Origin: a virus
IMG/VR virus record: IMGVR_UViG_3300030107_006824
Span: 1-64,000 of that record
DNA: 64,000 nt
Reading direction: 5' to 3' (one strand)
In this document: piece by piece, positions 14,367-21,415 of the stretch
Position numbering within the stretch: position 1 is the stretch's first letter
Layout: each line of letters starts with the position of its first letter
Position numbers and translations under genes: made by a program
The notes under the pieces: model-generated
Databases searched by the model: none
What the model was told of the DNA's origin: nothing
What the model saw: the letters and a program-made list of their open reading frames with translations, nothing else

Positions 14367-14583
14367 GTATGCAAGAGTTTTTGCTGAGGATTTAGTAGAA
14401 ATTGCTTGCCTTTGCTATGCAGCAAATGCTCAGGATTCACCAAATCCTAAACAATTCTATTTAGATCAAATCCTTAATAGAGCTTTTGCATATCTGACGC
14501 CTGATCAACGTCAGCAAGTAGATGAATATCTTGCTGAGAAAAAGTACCTAGCACCTGTGGAGATTATACTTGAAGCGAATTAA
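14353..14583 (+). CDS. Small helical protein, unknown
   Basis: 76 residues from the ATG at 14353 (MEKAKYARVFAEDL), overlapping the previous gene by 14 bases. An in-frame ATG at 14317 is possible but would overlap much more. Helical, with a run of alanines and cysteines (IACLCYAANAQDSP). No family. Confidence 0.5.
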   Translation: MEKAKYARVFAEDLVEIACLCYAANAQDSPNPKQFYLDQILNRAFAYLTPDQRQQVDEYLAEKKYLAPVEIILEAN

Positions 14584-14851
14584 TCCTGATGTTATATACG
14601 AAATGCCTAATCAAGGTAAGGCTCGCACAATGTATGAGACATTGGTAAAGAAACTTGGCCCTCCTCATCAAATGAATGGAAGCCTTTATTCAGCAGAATG
14701 GCTTTATCAGTTAGAGGATGGTACTCCATTCTCTATCCATACTTCACAACCAGATATTCCATACACACTTCATAACTGGATTGTATGTACTTTTTCTCAT
14801 CAAGACTATAAATCAGTACTTAAATTTCTCGATATAGAGGCAATTAAATGA
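14570..14851 (+). CDS. Small protein, unknown
   Basis: 93 residues from a TTG start after GTGGAGA, overlapping the previous stop region by 14 bases. Mixed alpha/beta pattern with tryptophans (SAEWLYQLEDG; HNWIVCTF). No family is recognised. Confidence 0.5.
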   Translation: MKRINPDVIYEMPNQGKARTMYETLVKKLGPPHQMNGSLYSAEWLYQLEDGTPFSIHTSQPDIPYTLHNWIVCTFSHQDYKSVLKFLDIEAIK

Positions 14852-15057
14852 TCAACATGCATATGGTCATCAGTGAACAGGAGCAAAACATTATTTGCAA
14901 TGCTCTTCGTTACTACCAACTAATGCATGATCCAGATTCAAATGAATTGTGTGATGATTCTTTTGAAGATTATGTGCATATGATGTCAAAAGCATTCAAA
15001 GAAGACGGAGCAAACAAAGTTGACAACGTACTCAACAAAATCGCAACACTTGAATGA
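14848..15057 (+). CDS. Small acidic protein, unknown
   Basis: 69 residues, ATGA overlap with the previous gene and again with the next. Acidic and helical. Part of the tightly packed chain before the thioredoxin-fold gene. Confidence 0.5.
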   Translation: MINMHMVISEQEQNIICNALRYYQLMHDPDSNELCDDSFEDYVHMMSKAFKEDGANKVDNVLNKIATLE

Positions 15058-15365
15058 AACCCAAAGTCATGGGCACAATGCCCGCCATTGCAAAGACTAG
15101 AGCAGCAATGCGTCCAGTCATTGAACCAAAATCTGGTGAAACCATAATGCATCTTGCATATAAGGCTGAGATGCAGTATGTTAGGAAGGCCCCCGAAATG
15201 AGGCTTATACTTTGTGAGTCACTAGATGATGTATATATTGATGAGCCCGTGCTTGTCGAATATCACTGTGGTATGAGGTGTTATAAACATACCTCACATG
15301 TTGCTACTTCAAACGAACATAATTGTGTAGGAGACTTTTATTATACCGATGGAACAAGAGCCTAA
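15054..15365 (+). CDS. Protein of unknown function
   Basis: 103 residues, ATGA overlap upstream. The basic N-terminal third (KTRAAMRPVIEPK) is followed by a strand-rich, cysteine- and histidine-containing region (EYHCGMRCYKHTSH, EHNC), which could bind a metal. No family is recognised. It overlaps the thioredoxin-fold gene by 17 bases. Confidence 0.5.
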   Translation: MKPKVMGTMPAIAKTRAAMRPVIEPKSGETIMHLAYKAEMQYVRKAPEMRLILCESLDDVYIDEPVLVEYHCGMRCYKHTSHVATSNEHNCVGDFYYTDGTRA

Positions 15366-15705
15366 TTATACGATTGCTATATTTAGTCAAACCTTATGTG
15401 AACCTTGTATAAAACTCAAGGAAGATGTAAGGAATATGTCTGAGAAGATTCAACGTAAGATTGAATTTTTTCCCATGAAAACTATCACAGGGGATCGCAC
15501 TATGTGGTGTGACTCCCTTGAGGTAGCTATTACACCAACATTGGTAGTAGTAGAAGATGATGATTGCGATAAGCCTATTGAATTTATAGTAGGCCGTAAA
15601 GCAATCTTAAACGAACTCCCAGATATTCTGAAACTTTATTCAGATATTGACCATGAACATATTGATTCTAGTTTTATAAATGTCAAAGAAAGCGAACATC
15701 GTTGA
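15349..15705 (+). CDS. Thioredoxin-fold protein
   Basis: 118 residues. The N-terminal strand YTIAIFSQTLC leads into a CEPC redox motif (CxxC, about residues 18-21). A cis-proline loop follows (AITPTLVVVED). This is the thioredoxin/glutaredoxin layout. The likely role is a thiol reductant, plausibly for the phage ribonucleotide reductase encoded just downstream, whose NrdA has a C-terminal CxxC. The C-terminal 25 residues are an acidic extension. Overlaps IF-1 by 26 bases. Confidence 0.75.
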   Translation: MEQEPNYTIAIFSQTLCEPCIKLKEDVRNMSEKIQRKIEFFPMKTITGDRTMWCDSLEVAITPTLVVVEDDDCDKPIEFIVGRKAILNELPDILKLYSDIDHEHIDSSFINVKESEHR

Positions 15706-15907
15706 AGCGTCTGGTGTAATTTTTAAGGAATCTGGAAACGGATATTTCAATGTTACCCTTGATAAGCCTGAAGGCCACTCATGCCTATGTCGGGCATCTG
15801 GTAAATTAATTACCAGGAAAATACAATTACTTGTGGGCGATCGAGTAACAGTAGAATTATCTCCTTTTGATCTTTCAAGAGGAAGAATTACACTACGAGA
15901 TAATTGA
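15680..15907 (+). CDS. infA: Translation initiation factor IF-1 homologue
   Basis: 75 residues, the usual length of IF-1, with its S1/OB fold. Recognisable segments are the early VEASGVIFKE strand, CRASGKLITRKIQLLVGDRV and the strongly conserved ending TVELSPFDLSRGRITLR, which closely parallels the VTVELTPYDLSKGRI of bacterial IF-1. IF-1 binds the ribosomal A site in the 30S initiation complex. The phage copy could bias initiation toward phage mRNAs or support leaderless/short-leader genes. It is the last gene of the overlapping chain that begins at 14142. Confidence 0.85.
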   Translation: MSKKANIVEASGVIFKESGNGYFNVTLDKPEGHSCLCRASGKLITRKIQLLVGDRVTVELSPFDLSRGRITLRDN

Positions 15908-15948
15908 TTCTACATTTAATTACACTTATTATTACTAACTAAATTATC

Positions 15949-16377
15949 ATGCCAACAATTAGCAAACACACAACAAATGCAATTCATTTTAGAGAAGCTT
16001 ATTCTCAACCAATGAACTTAGATTTTGTTGATTCAGATGGCAACTTCTTTGAAGATCTTATTGATTTACAAGCCAGACTTATCAAAGAAGAAACAATGGA
16101 ATTCATTGAAGCAGTAGAAGATTTATATTTAGATCCTTCTACTGATGGTAAAGCGGCTCTGCTCAAAGAATTAGCAGACATTTTGTTTGTATGTTTCCAG
16201 TTTGCTGCAGCCTTTGATTTGGATTTGGATGAAGCTTCTCAAAGAGTATTCATGTCAAACATGAGTAAACTAGGTAACAACGGTAAACCTATATATCGAG
16301 AAGACGGAAAAGTATTGAAAGGCCCAAATTACACTGAACCTAATTTATTCAATCTTGTACAGGAGACTGTAAAATGA
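15949..16377 (+). CDS. mazG: MazG-like nucleotide pyrophosphohydrolase
   Basis: 142 residues with the MazG all-helical metal-binding pattern: the EETMEF segment (an EExxE-type motif, near residue 46) and KELADILFVCFQFAAAF near residue 74 (KELADxxxV). MazG-type enzymes cleave nucleoside triphosphates to monophosphates, and in cyanophages have been proposed to alter alarmone or nucleotide pools. Its stop overlaps the nrdA start (ATGA), making mazG-nrdA-nrdB a likely operon. Confidence 0.88.
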   Translation: MPTISKHTTNAIHFREAYSQPMNLDFVDSDGNFFEDLIDLQARLIKEETMEFIEAVEDLYLDPSTDGKAALLKELADILFVCFQFAAAFDLDLDEASQRVFMSNMSKLGNNGKPIYREDGKVLKGPNYTEPNLFNLVQETVK

Positions 16378-17792
16378 AAAAAGAAACTGATCACTTTATA
16401 GCTCGTACTGGTCGAGTTCAAGACTGGATTGATAATGCAGAAGACCGTTTACCAGTCAGCTGCACTGTTTATGTAGTGGATGATTCTTGTGAAGGAAATG
16501 ACGGCATTGAAGCTTCTTGGCGTTTCTGTTCTCATGCTTTGCGTAATGGTGCTGGTGTGGCTGTCCACCTATCAAACTTACGTCCAAGAGGTTCTGAAAA
16601 CGGTAGGGGATTAACAGCCTCAGGCCCAGTAAGCTTTGGCAAAATCTATAGTGTTCTTAATGAAGTATTAAGAAGAGGCGGCGTCTTTAAGAACGGTGCT
16701 GTAGTCCTTCATCTTGACATTTGTCATGAAGACATTATTGAGTTCTGTGAAGCTTCAAGAGCTGAACTTCCATGGGCTAAGAAGTGCGTGGACCTTACGC
16801 CAGCAATGTGGAATGACTCATCTGTCGAAACTAAAGCGGCAGTTATTGAAGGAATTAAAAGAGGAGATGTTTGGCTATCTAAAATTAAACACGACAAAAA
16901 AGGTCAACGCATCTACTCAAATGTCTGCCTTGAGGTTTACCTAAAGAGCAGAGGCACTTGTCTCTTAGAGCATGTGAATCTAGGTATTTGTACCGTAGAT
17001 GAGATTCCTGAAGCGTTTAAGGCAGCAATGTCTGAACTGGTAAATCTACATCCCTCAACTGGTGTAAGTAAAACCAATGAGTATCTGCCAACTACTGTTG
17101 ATAAACAGGTGGGTCTAGGGATGCTCGGTTTGGCTAACCTTCTTGCTCTAGAAGGAGTTACGTACAAAGAGTTTGCTGATGCTTTAGATAATTATCTTCA
17201 TCCAGGCACTTCTGTAATAGTGACTCGAAAAGCAGCTAAAATTGTAGAAGCTCTAAACTCAGGAATTTCTGAAGCAGCTCATATTGCAAGATCTCACTTT
17301 ATGGAGAGAGCCTTTGCAATTGCTCCTACAGCTTCTTGTAGTTATCGCTATCAAGACAGAGCAGGCTATACCACTGCCCCCGAGATCGCACCACCGATCG
17401 GGCGCGTTGTGGATAGGGACAGCTCCACATTCGGTGTATCACAATACGACTACGGCAATGTAGAAACTGCTGAAGAAGTTGGTTGGGATAGTTACTTCCG
17501 TGTAGCCAACGGCATCATGGAAATGCTTCAAAGTACAGGATTATGTCACGGTTATTCATTCAATAGCTGGAGTGATGTAGTTACATATGACGAAGAGTTC
17601 ATACAAAGCTGGTTGGATTCTCCCCAGACAAGTATGTATTACTCTTTACAAGTCATGCAAAACACTCAAGCTAAGGATGATGCATTGACTGCCTTAGATG
17701 AGGACTTTAGAGCCCTCTTCGATATGACTGAAACTGAGATAATTGTAGACCAATACAACGGCCCAGGTGAATGCGTGGGTTGTGCTGAGTAA
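16374..17792 (+). CDS. nrdA: Class I ribonucleotide reductase, alpha subunit (short)
   Basis: 472 residues; reduces ribonucleotides to deoxyribonucleotides with NrdB. Visible signatures are an N-terminal PVSCTVY cysteine, NVCLEV (the N-x-C-x-E radical site), GTCLLEHVNLG (second redox cysteine), LGMLGLANLL, PTASCSYRY phosphate loop, the SMYYSLQ tyrosine pair used for radical transfer in class I, and a C-terminal GECVGCAE with CxxC. There is no ATP cone. The protein is much shorter than the usual 700-plus residues, so it is a minimal alpha subunit that probably lacks activity-site regulation. Starts with ATG overlapping mazG. Confidence 0.93.
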   Translation: MKKETDHFIARTGRVQDWIDNAEDRLPVSCTVYVVDDSCEGNDGIEASWRFCSHALRNGAGVAVHLSNLRPRGSENGRGLTASGPVSFGKIYSVLNEVLRRGGVFKNGAVVLHLDICHEDIIEFCEASRAELPWAKKCVDLTPAMWNDSSVETKAAVIEGIKRGDVWLSKIKHDKKGQRIYSNVCLEVYLKSRGTCLLEHVNLGICTVDEIPEAFKAAMSELVNLHPSTGVSKTNEYLPTTVDKQVGLGMLGLANLLALEGVTYKEFADALDNYLHPGTSVIVTRKAAKIVEALNSGISEAAHIARSHFMERAFAIAPTASCSYRYQDRAGYTTAPEIAPPIGRVVDRDSSTFGVSQYDYGNVETAEEVGWDSYFRVANGIMEMLQSTGLCHGYSFNSWSDVVTYDEEFIQSWLDSPQTSMYYSLQVMQNTQAKDDALTALDEDFRALFDMTETEIIVDQYNGPGECVGCAE

Positions 17793-17807
17793 CTCAATGG
17801 ATTTATT

Positions 17808-18539
17808 ATGAAACCTTCAACACCTTACATACAGCTTCACCAACGTAAGCGCACATGGACTCCTGTTCAAATGAGTGCTGGGCAGCTTTTGCCTGGTGGT
17901 GAAGAAGTTGTTCAACGTGCATTAGCACTTCGTATCCTTGAGATACCTGTAGGTGACTTCATTACCAATGCAATGAAAGGCGATCTGCCTGATGCAGAAG
18001 GTGTCAAGGAGCTTTTACTTTCCAATATCAATGATGAAGTCAACCATGATCAAGCCCTTGGGTATGCGGCTGAAGCGCATCCAGTGCCGGATAAAGTACA
18101 GAAGGAAGCAGACTTGGTCGCCAAAACCTGGATCGACTTTGACATCCACCCAGTTCTTAAAGCTGCAGTCCTTGAACGTTCCGTATTCTTTGTGCTCCTG
18201 CCAATCTTTAGGTTTTTGGGGGACACGGGGCTGCGCACAATTTCTGCGGACATCAGCCGAGATGAACAGACCCATGTCGCGGCCCACACCTTAGTTGCTA
18301 AGGAAGTAGGTGCTTCTTCTAATAAAGCTTTAAATGCTTTACGTAGAGCAACTGTTAGTTGGGTCGTAGAACCATTAAATGGAGAAGCTGAAGATAGAAA
18401 TCTATCTGCTAACTACTGGTTAGCACAAAGTGATTCCCTTTATAAGAGTGGCAAAGCCCCTGGATTAGCTGCTACAAGAGCTAGCAGGCAACCTGCATTT
18501 TTTGAAACATCAAACGTCAATCTACCGCAGTACGCCTAG
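17808..18539 (+). CDS. nrdB: Class I ribonucleotide reductase, beta subunit (radical tyrosine replaced)
   Basis: 243 residues, a ferritin-like helical protein that houses the radical cofactor for NrdA. Metal-site segments are NDEVNHDQAL (E-x-x-H), LERSVFF (Glu) and RDEQTHVAAH (E-x-x-H). In the classical enzyme the stable radical tyrosine sits four residues after the first metal histidine; here that position is leucine by hand alignment. Tyrosine-less beta subunits are known from class Ic and other variants that use a different cofactor. The protein is shorter than the usual 320-380 residues. It follows nrdA by 15 bases. Confidence 0.88.
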   Translation: MKPSTPYIQLHQRKRTWTPVQMSAGQLLPGGEEVVQRALALRILEIPVGDFITNAMKGDLPDAEGVKELLLSNINDEVNHDQALGYAAEAHPVPDKVQKEADLVAKTWIDFDIHPVLKAAVLERSVFFVLLPIFRFLGDTGLRTISADISRDEQTHVAAHTLVAKEVGASSNKALNALRRATVSWVVEPLNGEAEDRNLSANYWLAQSDSLYKSGKAPGLAATRASRQPAFFETSNVNLPQYA

Positions 18540-18540
18540 T

Positions 18541-18548
18541 TACAATAG
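18541..18548 (+). promoter_or_regulatory. Late-type promoter box TACAATAG
   Basis: TACAATAG ends 22 bases before the ATG at 18571 and matches the boxes at 38633 and 55573 on the minus strand exactly. Confidence 0.55.
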
Positions 18549-18570
18549 TAATATTGACTAGAGAATACTC

Positions 18571-19023
18571 ATGCCTGCCAATTTTTTAATTGTGAATGAT
18601 CCATTCACCAGGCCTACGCCTACTGGCAGTATGAGTGGTGTCCGGCCTATGGATGCTTCTTCATATGCTGTTAAAGGTATATTTGCAGGACAGCGGCCCG
18701 AAGTACAAGCTCTTGCCGGCCTGTTTGGCGGAGACATTCAAAATTCGCTTGAACTTAATGACCCCACAGGAACGGTGGGTGTCTCTATGAATGGCGGACT
18801 GTCTCTTAAACCGGCACACGGTCATTGGAATGCAGAGATAAATACTCAAGGTGGATACTTCGGATTTGATTCAAGTGGTAACCAGCCTGGCCCTACCAAT
18901 AATATTCAGATTGATGGCTTACCTGAAGAAGAACCTGGATATAGACTTCCTACTGCAAATCATGTTGCTAACCAAATGATCAATACCTACCGGCAGGAAA
19001 CTCCGGGTTGGTGGAGACCTTAG
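18571..19023 (+). CDS. Virion-type protein, unknown
   Basis: 150 residues, glycine- and proline-rich with strand pattern, no signal or membrane segment (for example SGNQPGPTNNIQIDGLPEEE). Preceded by a late-type promoter box, so probably expressed with structural genes even though it lies between nrdB and thyX. No family is recognised. Confidence 0.5.
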   Translation: MPANFLIVNDPFTRPTPTGSMSGVRPMDASSYAVKGIFAGQRPEVQALAGLFGGDIQNSLELNDPTGTVGVSMNGGLSLKPAHGHWNAEINTQGGYFGFDSSGNQPGPTNNIQIDGLPEEEPGYRLPTANHVANQMINTYRQETPGWWRP

Positions 19024-19156
19024 TGCAAACATAAGCACCAGGGGAACCTTGACACACCACATCATTCACTAAAACTTTATTAGATGTTACTAAACTGCTG
19101 CCAACACCACCAAGTAATTGCATGCAACTTAAAGTAGTGCAGAGTACTTGACCCAT
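18980..19156 (-). CDS. Possible small PAAR-like protein
   Basis: A 58-residue minus-strand frame fills the otherwise empty gap and overlaps the plus-strand gene end by 44 bases. It has paired cysteines and a glycine/valine strand pattern (LCTTLSCMQLLGGVGSSLVT, then NDVVCQGSPGAYVC). The pattern recalls PAAR-like spike-tip proteins, which cap contractile tails. There is no promoter box in place, so this is tentative. Confidence 0.3.
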   Translation of the reverse strand: MGQVLCTTLSCMQLLGGVGSSLVTSNKVLVNDVVCQGSPGAYVCTKVSTNPEFPAGRY

Positions 19157-19219
19157 GATTAACCTTCAACTGATATTACTCTAGCCTTAACTTAAACATT
19201 TTACAACTATCTATTACTT

Positions 19220-19858
19220 ATGACACATACAGCTGAACTTGTCTGGATTACACCAGACGCAGAGAAGCTTGTCGGAAAAATTGCTAGGGTATCTAACCCA
19301 GCTAATGAAGATAATCCTGACTACGAAAAACTTCTACGATATTTAATCAAGCACAAGCACTGGTCTCCATTTGAGATGGTTAGTATGTGTGTTGAGATTG
19401 AGACTACTAGAGCTATCTCACCTCAGATACTGAGGCATAGAAGCTTTAGCTTCCAAGAATTTTCACAACGATATGCAGTTGCTGCTGAAGTAGAACTTCC
19501 TACTTTACGTAGACAAGATACCACTAATAGACAAAATTCTATTGATGATTTAGATCTTAGAGTAAAAGGTAATCTTGATGCAATGATAACCCATCATAAT
19601 GCTATGTCTATGAATCTCTATAAACACTTACTTAAACAAGGAGTGGCTAAAGAGTGTGCTCGTGCAGTTCTACCTTTGAATACAAAGACTAGAATGTATA
19701 TGTCCGGTACTATCAGAAGTTGGCTTCATTACTGCGATCTACGTGCTTGGCACGGCACTCAATGGGAGCACACAAAAATTGCGCTTCAAATAATGAATAT
19801 ACTAAAAGAACAAGTTCCAACAATATCCGCAGCAATGTGGCCTACTGAACATGTCTGA
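19220..19858 (+). CDS. thyX: Flavin-dependent thymidylate synthase
   Basis: 212 residues. The ThyX signature RHRSFSFQEFSQRY (RHRxxSxxxxSxRY) begins near residue 73 and is intact, with the supporting KHWSPFEM and the C-terminal LHYCDLRAWHGTQWE region. ThyX converts dUMP to dTMP using methylene-tetrahydrofolate, FAD and NADPH. With NrdAB and MazG it completes a phage nucleotide supply set. The next small gene overlaps its stop by eight bases. Confidence 0.97.
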   Translation: MTHTAELVWITPDAEKLVGKIARVSNPANEDNPDYEKLLRYLIKHKHWSPFEMVSMCVEIETTRAISPQILRHRSFSFQEFSQRYAVAAEVELPTLRRQDTTNRQNSIDDLDLRVKGNLDAMITHHNAMSMNLYKHLLKQGVAKECARAVLPLNTKTRMYMSGTIRSWLHYCDLRAWHGTQWEHTKIALQIMNILKEQVPTISAAMWPTEHV

Positions 19859-20012
19859 ACGTTATGAACGCTACAAAAAAGGATTTGAAGTTGCCAAAAA
19901 ATTTAATAACGCAATGTTTATGGCTAGCATCAACCGTGAGTTACAAATCATGGAAGCAGCTGGTGAAAAATCTGAACCTGAAGATCCCCCAAATGAAGAC
20001 AAACCTGATTAA
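19851..20012 (+). CDS. Small charged protein, unknown
   Basis: 53 residues from ATG overlapping the thyX stop. A lysine/arginine-rich helix (ERYERYKKGFEVAKKF) is followed by an acidic, proline-rich disordered tail (SEPEDPPNEDKPD). Translational coupling to thyX is likely. No family. Confidence 0.5.
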   Translation: MSERYERYKKGFEVAKKFNNAMFMASINRELQIMEAAGEKSEPEDPPNEDKPD

Positions 20013-20041
20013 TATAGTGACTGTACAACGTATCAGTCATA

Positions 20042-20701
20042 ATGAATTTTATATGTGCAACCGTTGAACTCAAATCCTTTGTGGGAGATCCTATTAATGC
20101 CTATGGGCTGGATTATTGCGGTGCTAACGCTTGTGTGCCCGGTAACGGCAGTAGTAGTGAAGTTCGATTCCGACTTCTCTGTTACGACAGACAAGGTCCA
20201 AAACTCCAATCATTCCTTGACTGGAAACCTGGAACAAGGGCACTTATAACAGGCAACCTTATGTTCAATGAGGATACAGCACAACCACTGGATTTAATTG
20301 TCACAACGATTGAGCCGTCTATACCTCAAGAAATGTATTGCAATCAAGTCGTTTTAGGTAACGCTTTCTTTGCTACAGGGGAAATCAAGGAAAGGAAAAA
20401 TGGCATTCAAGCTGTCAAGATTGGTAGTACACTCGACAATTCGGATGTAACTACTTGGCTATTTATGGAAACTAATGAATCAAGGAAAAAGAAACTCAAT
20501 GACAGAATTCGGAAAGGTCGTGCAATTTGCGTCCATGGATATATACGTGAATATCGGAAGGAAGGTGACGAAAGCGCTTACAGGGCTATCGTCGCAAATG
20601 ACTTCACAACTAGAAAAGACTACGAAAGGTCTGGATCAAGTCCACAATCGTCTGGTACGGCAGCGGGCTATGCGGAAGTAGATCCTACTCCTGATTTTTA
20701 A
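20042..20701 (+). CDS. Single-stranded DNA-binding protein with two OB-type domains
   Basis: 219 residues. Two strand-rich domains (about residues 1-95 and 95-185) resemble tandem OB folds, with SSB-like phrases such as EVRFRLLCYDRQGPKLQSF and GRAICVHGYIREYRKE. A disordered linker leads to GYAEVDPTPDF, an acidic tail with final phenylalanine as in bacterial SSB. The linker motif GY-x-EVDP recurs inside the primase-helicase protein (23241), hinting at a shared docking site. It probably coats replication forks. It is followed immediately by psbN. Confidence 0.7.
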   Translation: MNFICATVELKSFVGDPINAYGLDYCGANACVPGNGSSSEVRFRLLCYDRQGPKLQSFLDWKPGTRALITGNLMFNEDTAQPLDLIVTTIEPSIPQEMYCNQVVLGNAFFATGEIKERKNGIQAVKIGSTLDNSDVTTWLFMETNESRKKKLNDRIRKGRAICVHGYIREYRKEGDESAYRAIVANDFTTRKDYERSGSSPQSSGTAAGYAEVDPTPDF

Positions 20702-20706
20702 TATAG

Positions 20707-20826
20707 ATGTTACTGACATTTTGTTTGACTTTTCTATTAATTACTCTGACAGGCTATGGAGTCTGGCTAGGGTTTGGTAAACCAAGCAAACAATTAGAGG
20801 ATCCTTTCGATAATCATGACGATTAA
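20707..20826 (+). CDS. psbN: Photosystem II PsbN protein
   Basis: 39 residues: one membrane helix, then TGYGVWLGFGKPSKQLEDPF and an acidic end NHDD. This matches the PsbN pattern (TGYGxxxxFGxPSxxLxDPF, DDHDD) closely and along its full conserved part. PsbN is a thylakoid one-helix protein needed for efficient photosystem II assembly and repair rather than a core subunit. It starts six bases after the SSB stop and ends before a terminator, so it is expressed with the replication genes, apart from psbA. Confidence 0.9.
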   Translation: MLLTFCLTFLLITLTGYGVWLGFGKPSKQLEDPFDNHDD

Positions 20827-20837
20827 CCAACTCTCTC

Positions 20838-20858
20838 GCCCCATACAGGGGCTTTTTT
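20838..20858 (+). terminator. Terminator after psbN
   Basis: GCCCC, ATACA loop, GGGGC and six T residues. Confidence 0.9.
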
Positions 20859-20859
20859 A

Positions 20860-21087
20860 ATGAAACTAACTGAACTTACTGACGAACAGTACAAAAATTT
20901 TTTGCTAGGTGTAGCAGAAACCGTTGTTGATAACATGGATTTCAAAACAATGATAGCGATTATTTGTGACGAGTTAGTTGCAGACTACGAAACATATAAT
21001 AAAGAAGATTTTGAAATAGAACTATGTGAATGGTTTGAAGAAGCTAAGTTCAATGCCATTCTTAATAAAGTTACACAAAAATCCTAA
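20860..21087 (+). CDS. Small acidic protein, unknown
   Basis: 75 residues starting directly in the terminator tail, acidic and helical (ELVADYETYNKEDFEIEL). It converges with a minus-strand gene, overlapping its end by four bases. No family. Confidence 0.5.
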   Translation: MKLTELTDEQYKNFLLGVAETVVDNMDFKTMIAIICDELVADYETYNKEDFEIELCEWFEEAKFNAILNKVTQKS

Positions 21088-21353
21088 ACTCTGGGTAAAT
21101 TAAGATATTCTTTCAGTAACCTCATATTCTCTAAAACACTTCGGCCAACCTTTGACTTTCGCATTCCCTCATTGTATAAACGTCTTACTGTATCTTTATC
21201 CTGAGGTACGTCCATAAATCTGCCTGGATTAGGGTTTTGTGATATGTGGCCTAATGTTTTATCAGGAAATTCCCAAAGCATTTCAGGTGATCCTTGCCCT
21301 AAAATTGAAACAAGTTTATTTATATCATATTCAGAACCTGCCATTCTTGTCAT
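21084..21353 (-). CDS. Small protein, unknown, on the structural strand
   Basis: Up to 89 residues (start at 21353, or at 21344 giving MAGSEYDINKLV). Charged helical C-terminus (KSKVGRSVLENMRLLKEYL) with a GQGSPEMLWEF segment. The minus strand and a possible TATTATTG box 21 bases before the second start suggest late expression. No family is recognised. Confidence 0.5.
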   Translation of the reverse strand: MTRMAGSEYDINKLVSILGQGSPEMLWEFPDKTLGHISQNPNPGRFMDVPQDKDTVRRLYNEGMRKSKVGRSVLENMRLLKEYLNLPRV

Positions 21354-21381
21354 CTAATTAACCCACAATAATACTTGAATG

Positions 21382-21406
21382 TGTCTATATTTAAATAGTC
21401 TTACTT
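21382..21406 (+). promoter_or_regulatory. Late-type promoter, extended form
   Basis: The 25-base block from TGTCTATATT to TTACTT is nearly identical to 6047-6072 and ends nine bases before the ATG at 21416. Core TATATTTA (21386-21393) lies 22 bases before the start. Confidence 0.55.
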
Positions 21407-21415
21407 ATATGATAC

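Noticed and set aside
19864-20067. 67-codon plus-strand frame after thyX
   Set aside because: An overlapping ATG frame at 19851-20012 with translational coupling to thyX is more plausible, and the rejected frame runs into the SSB start.
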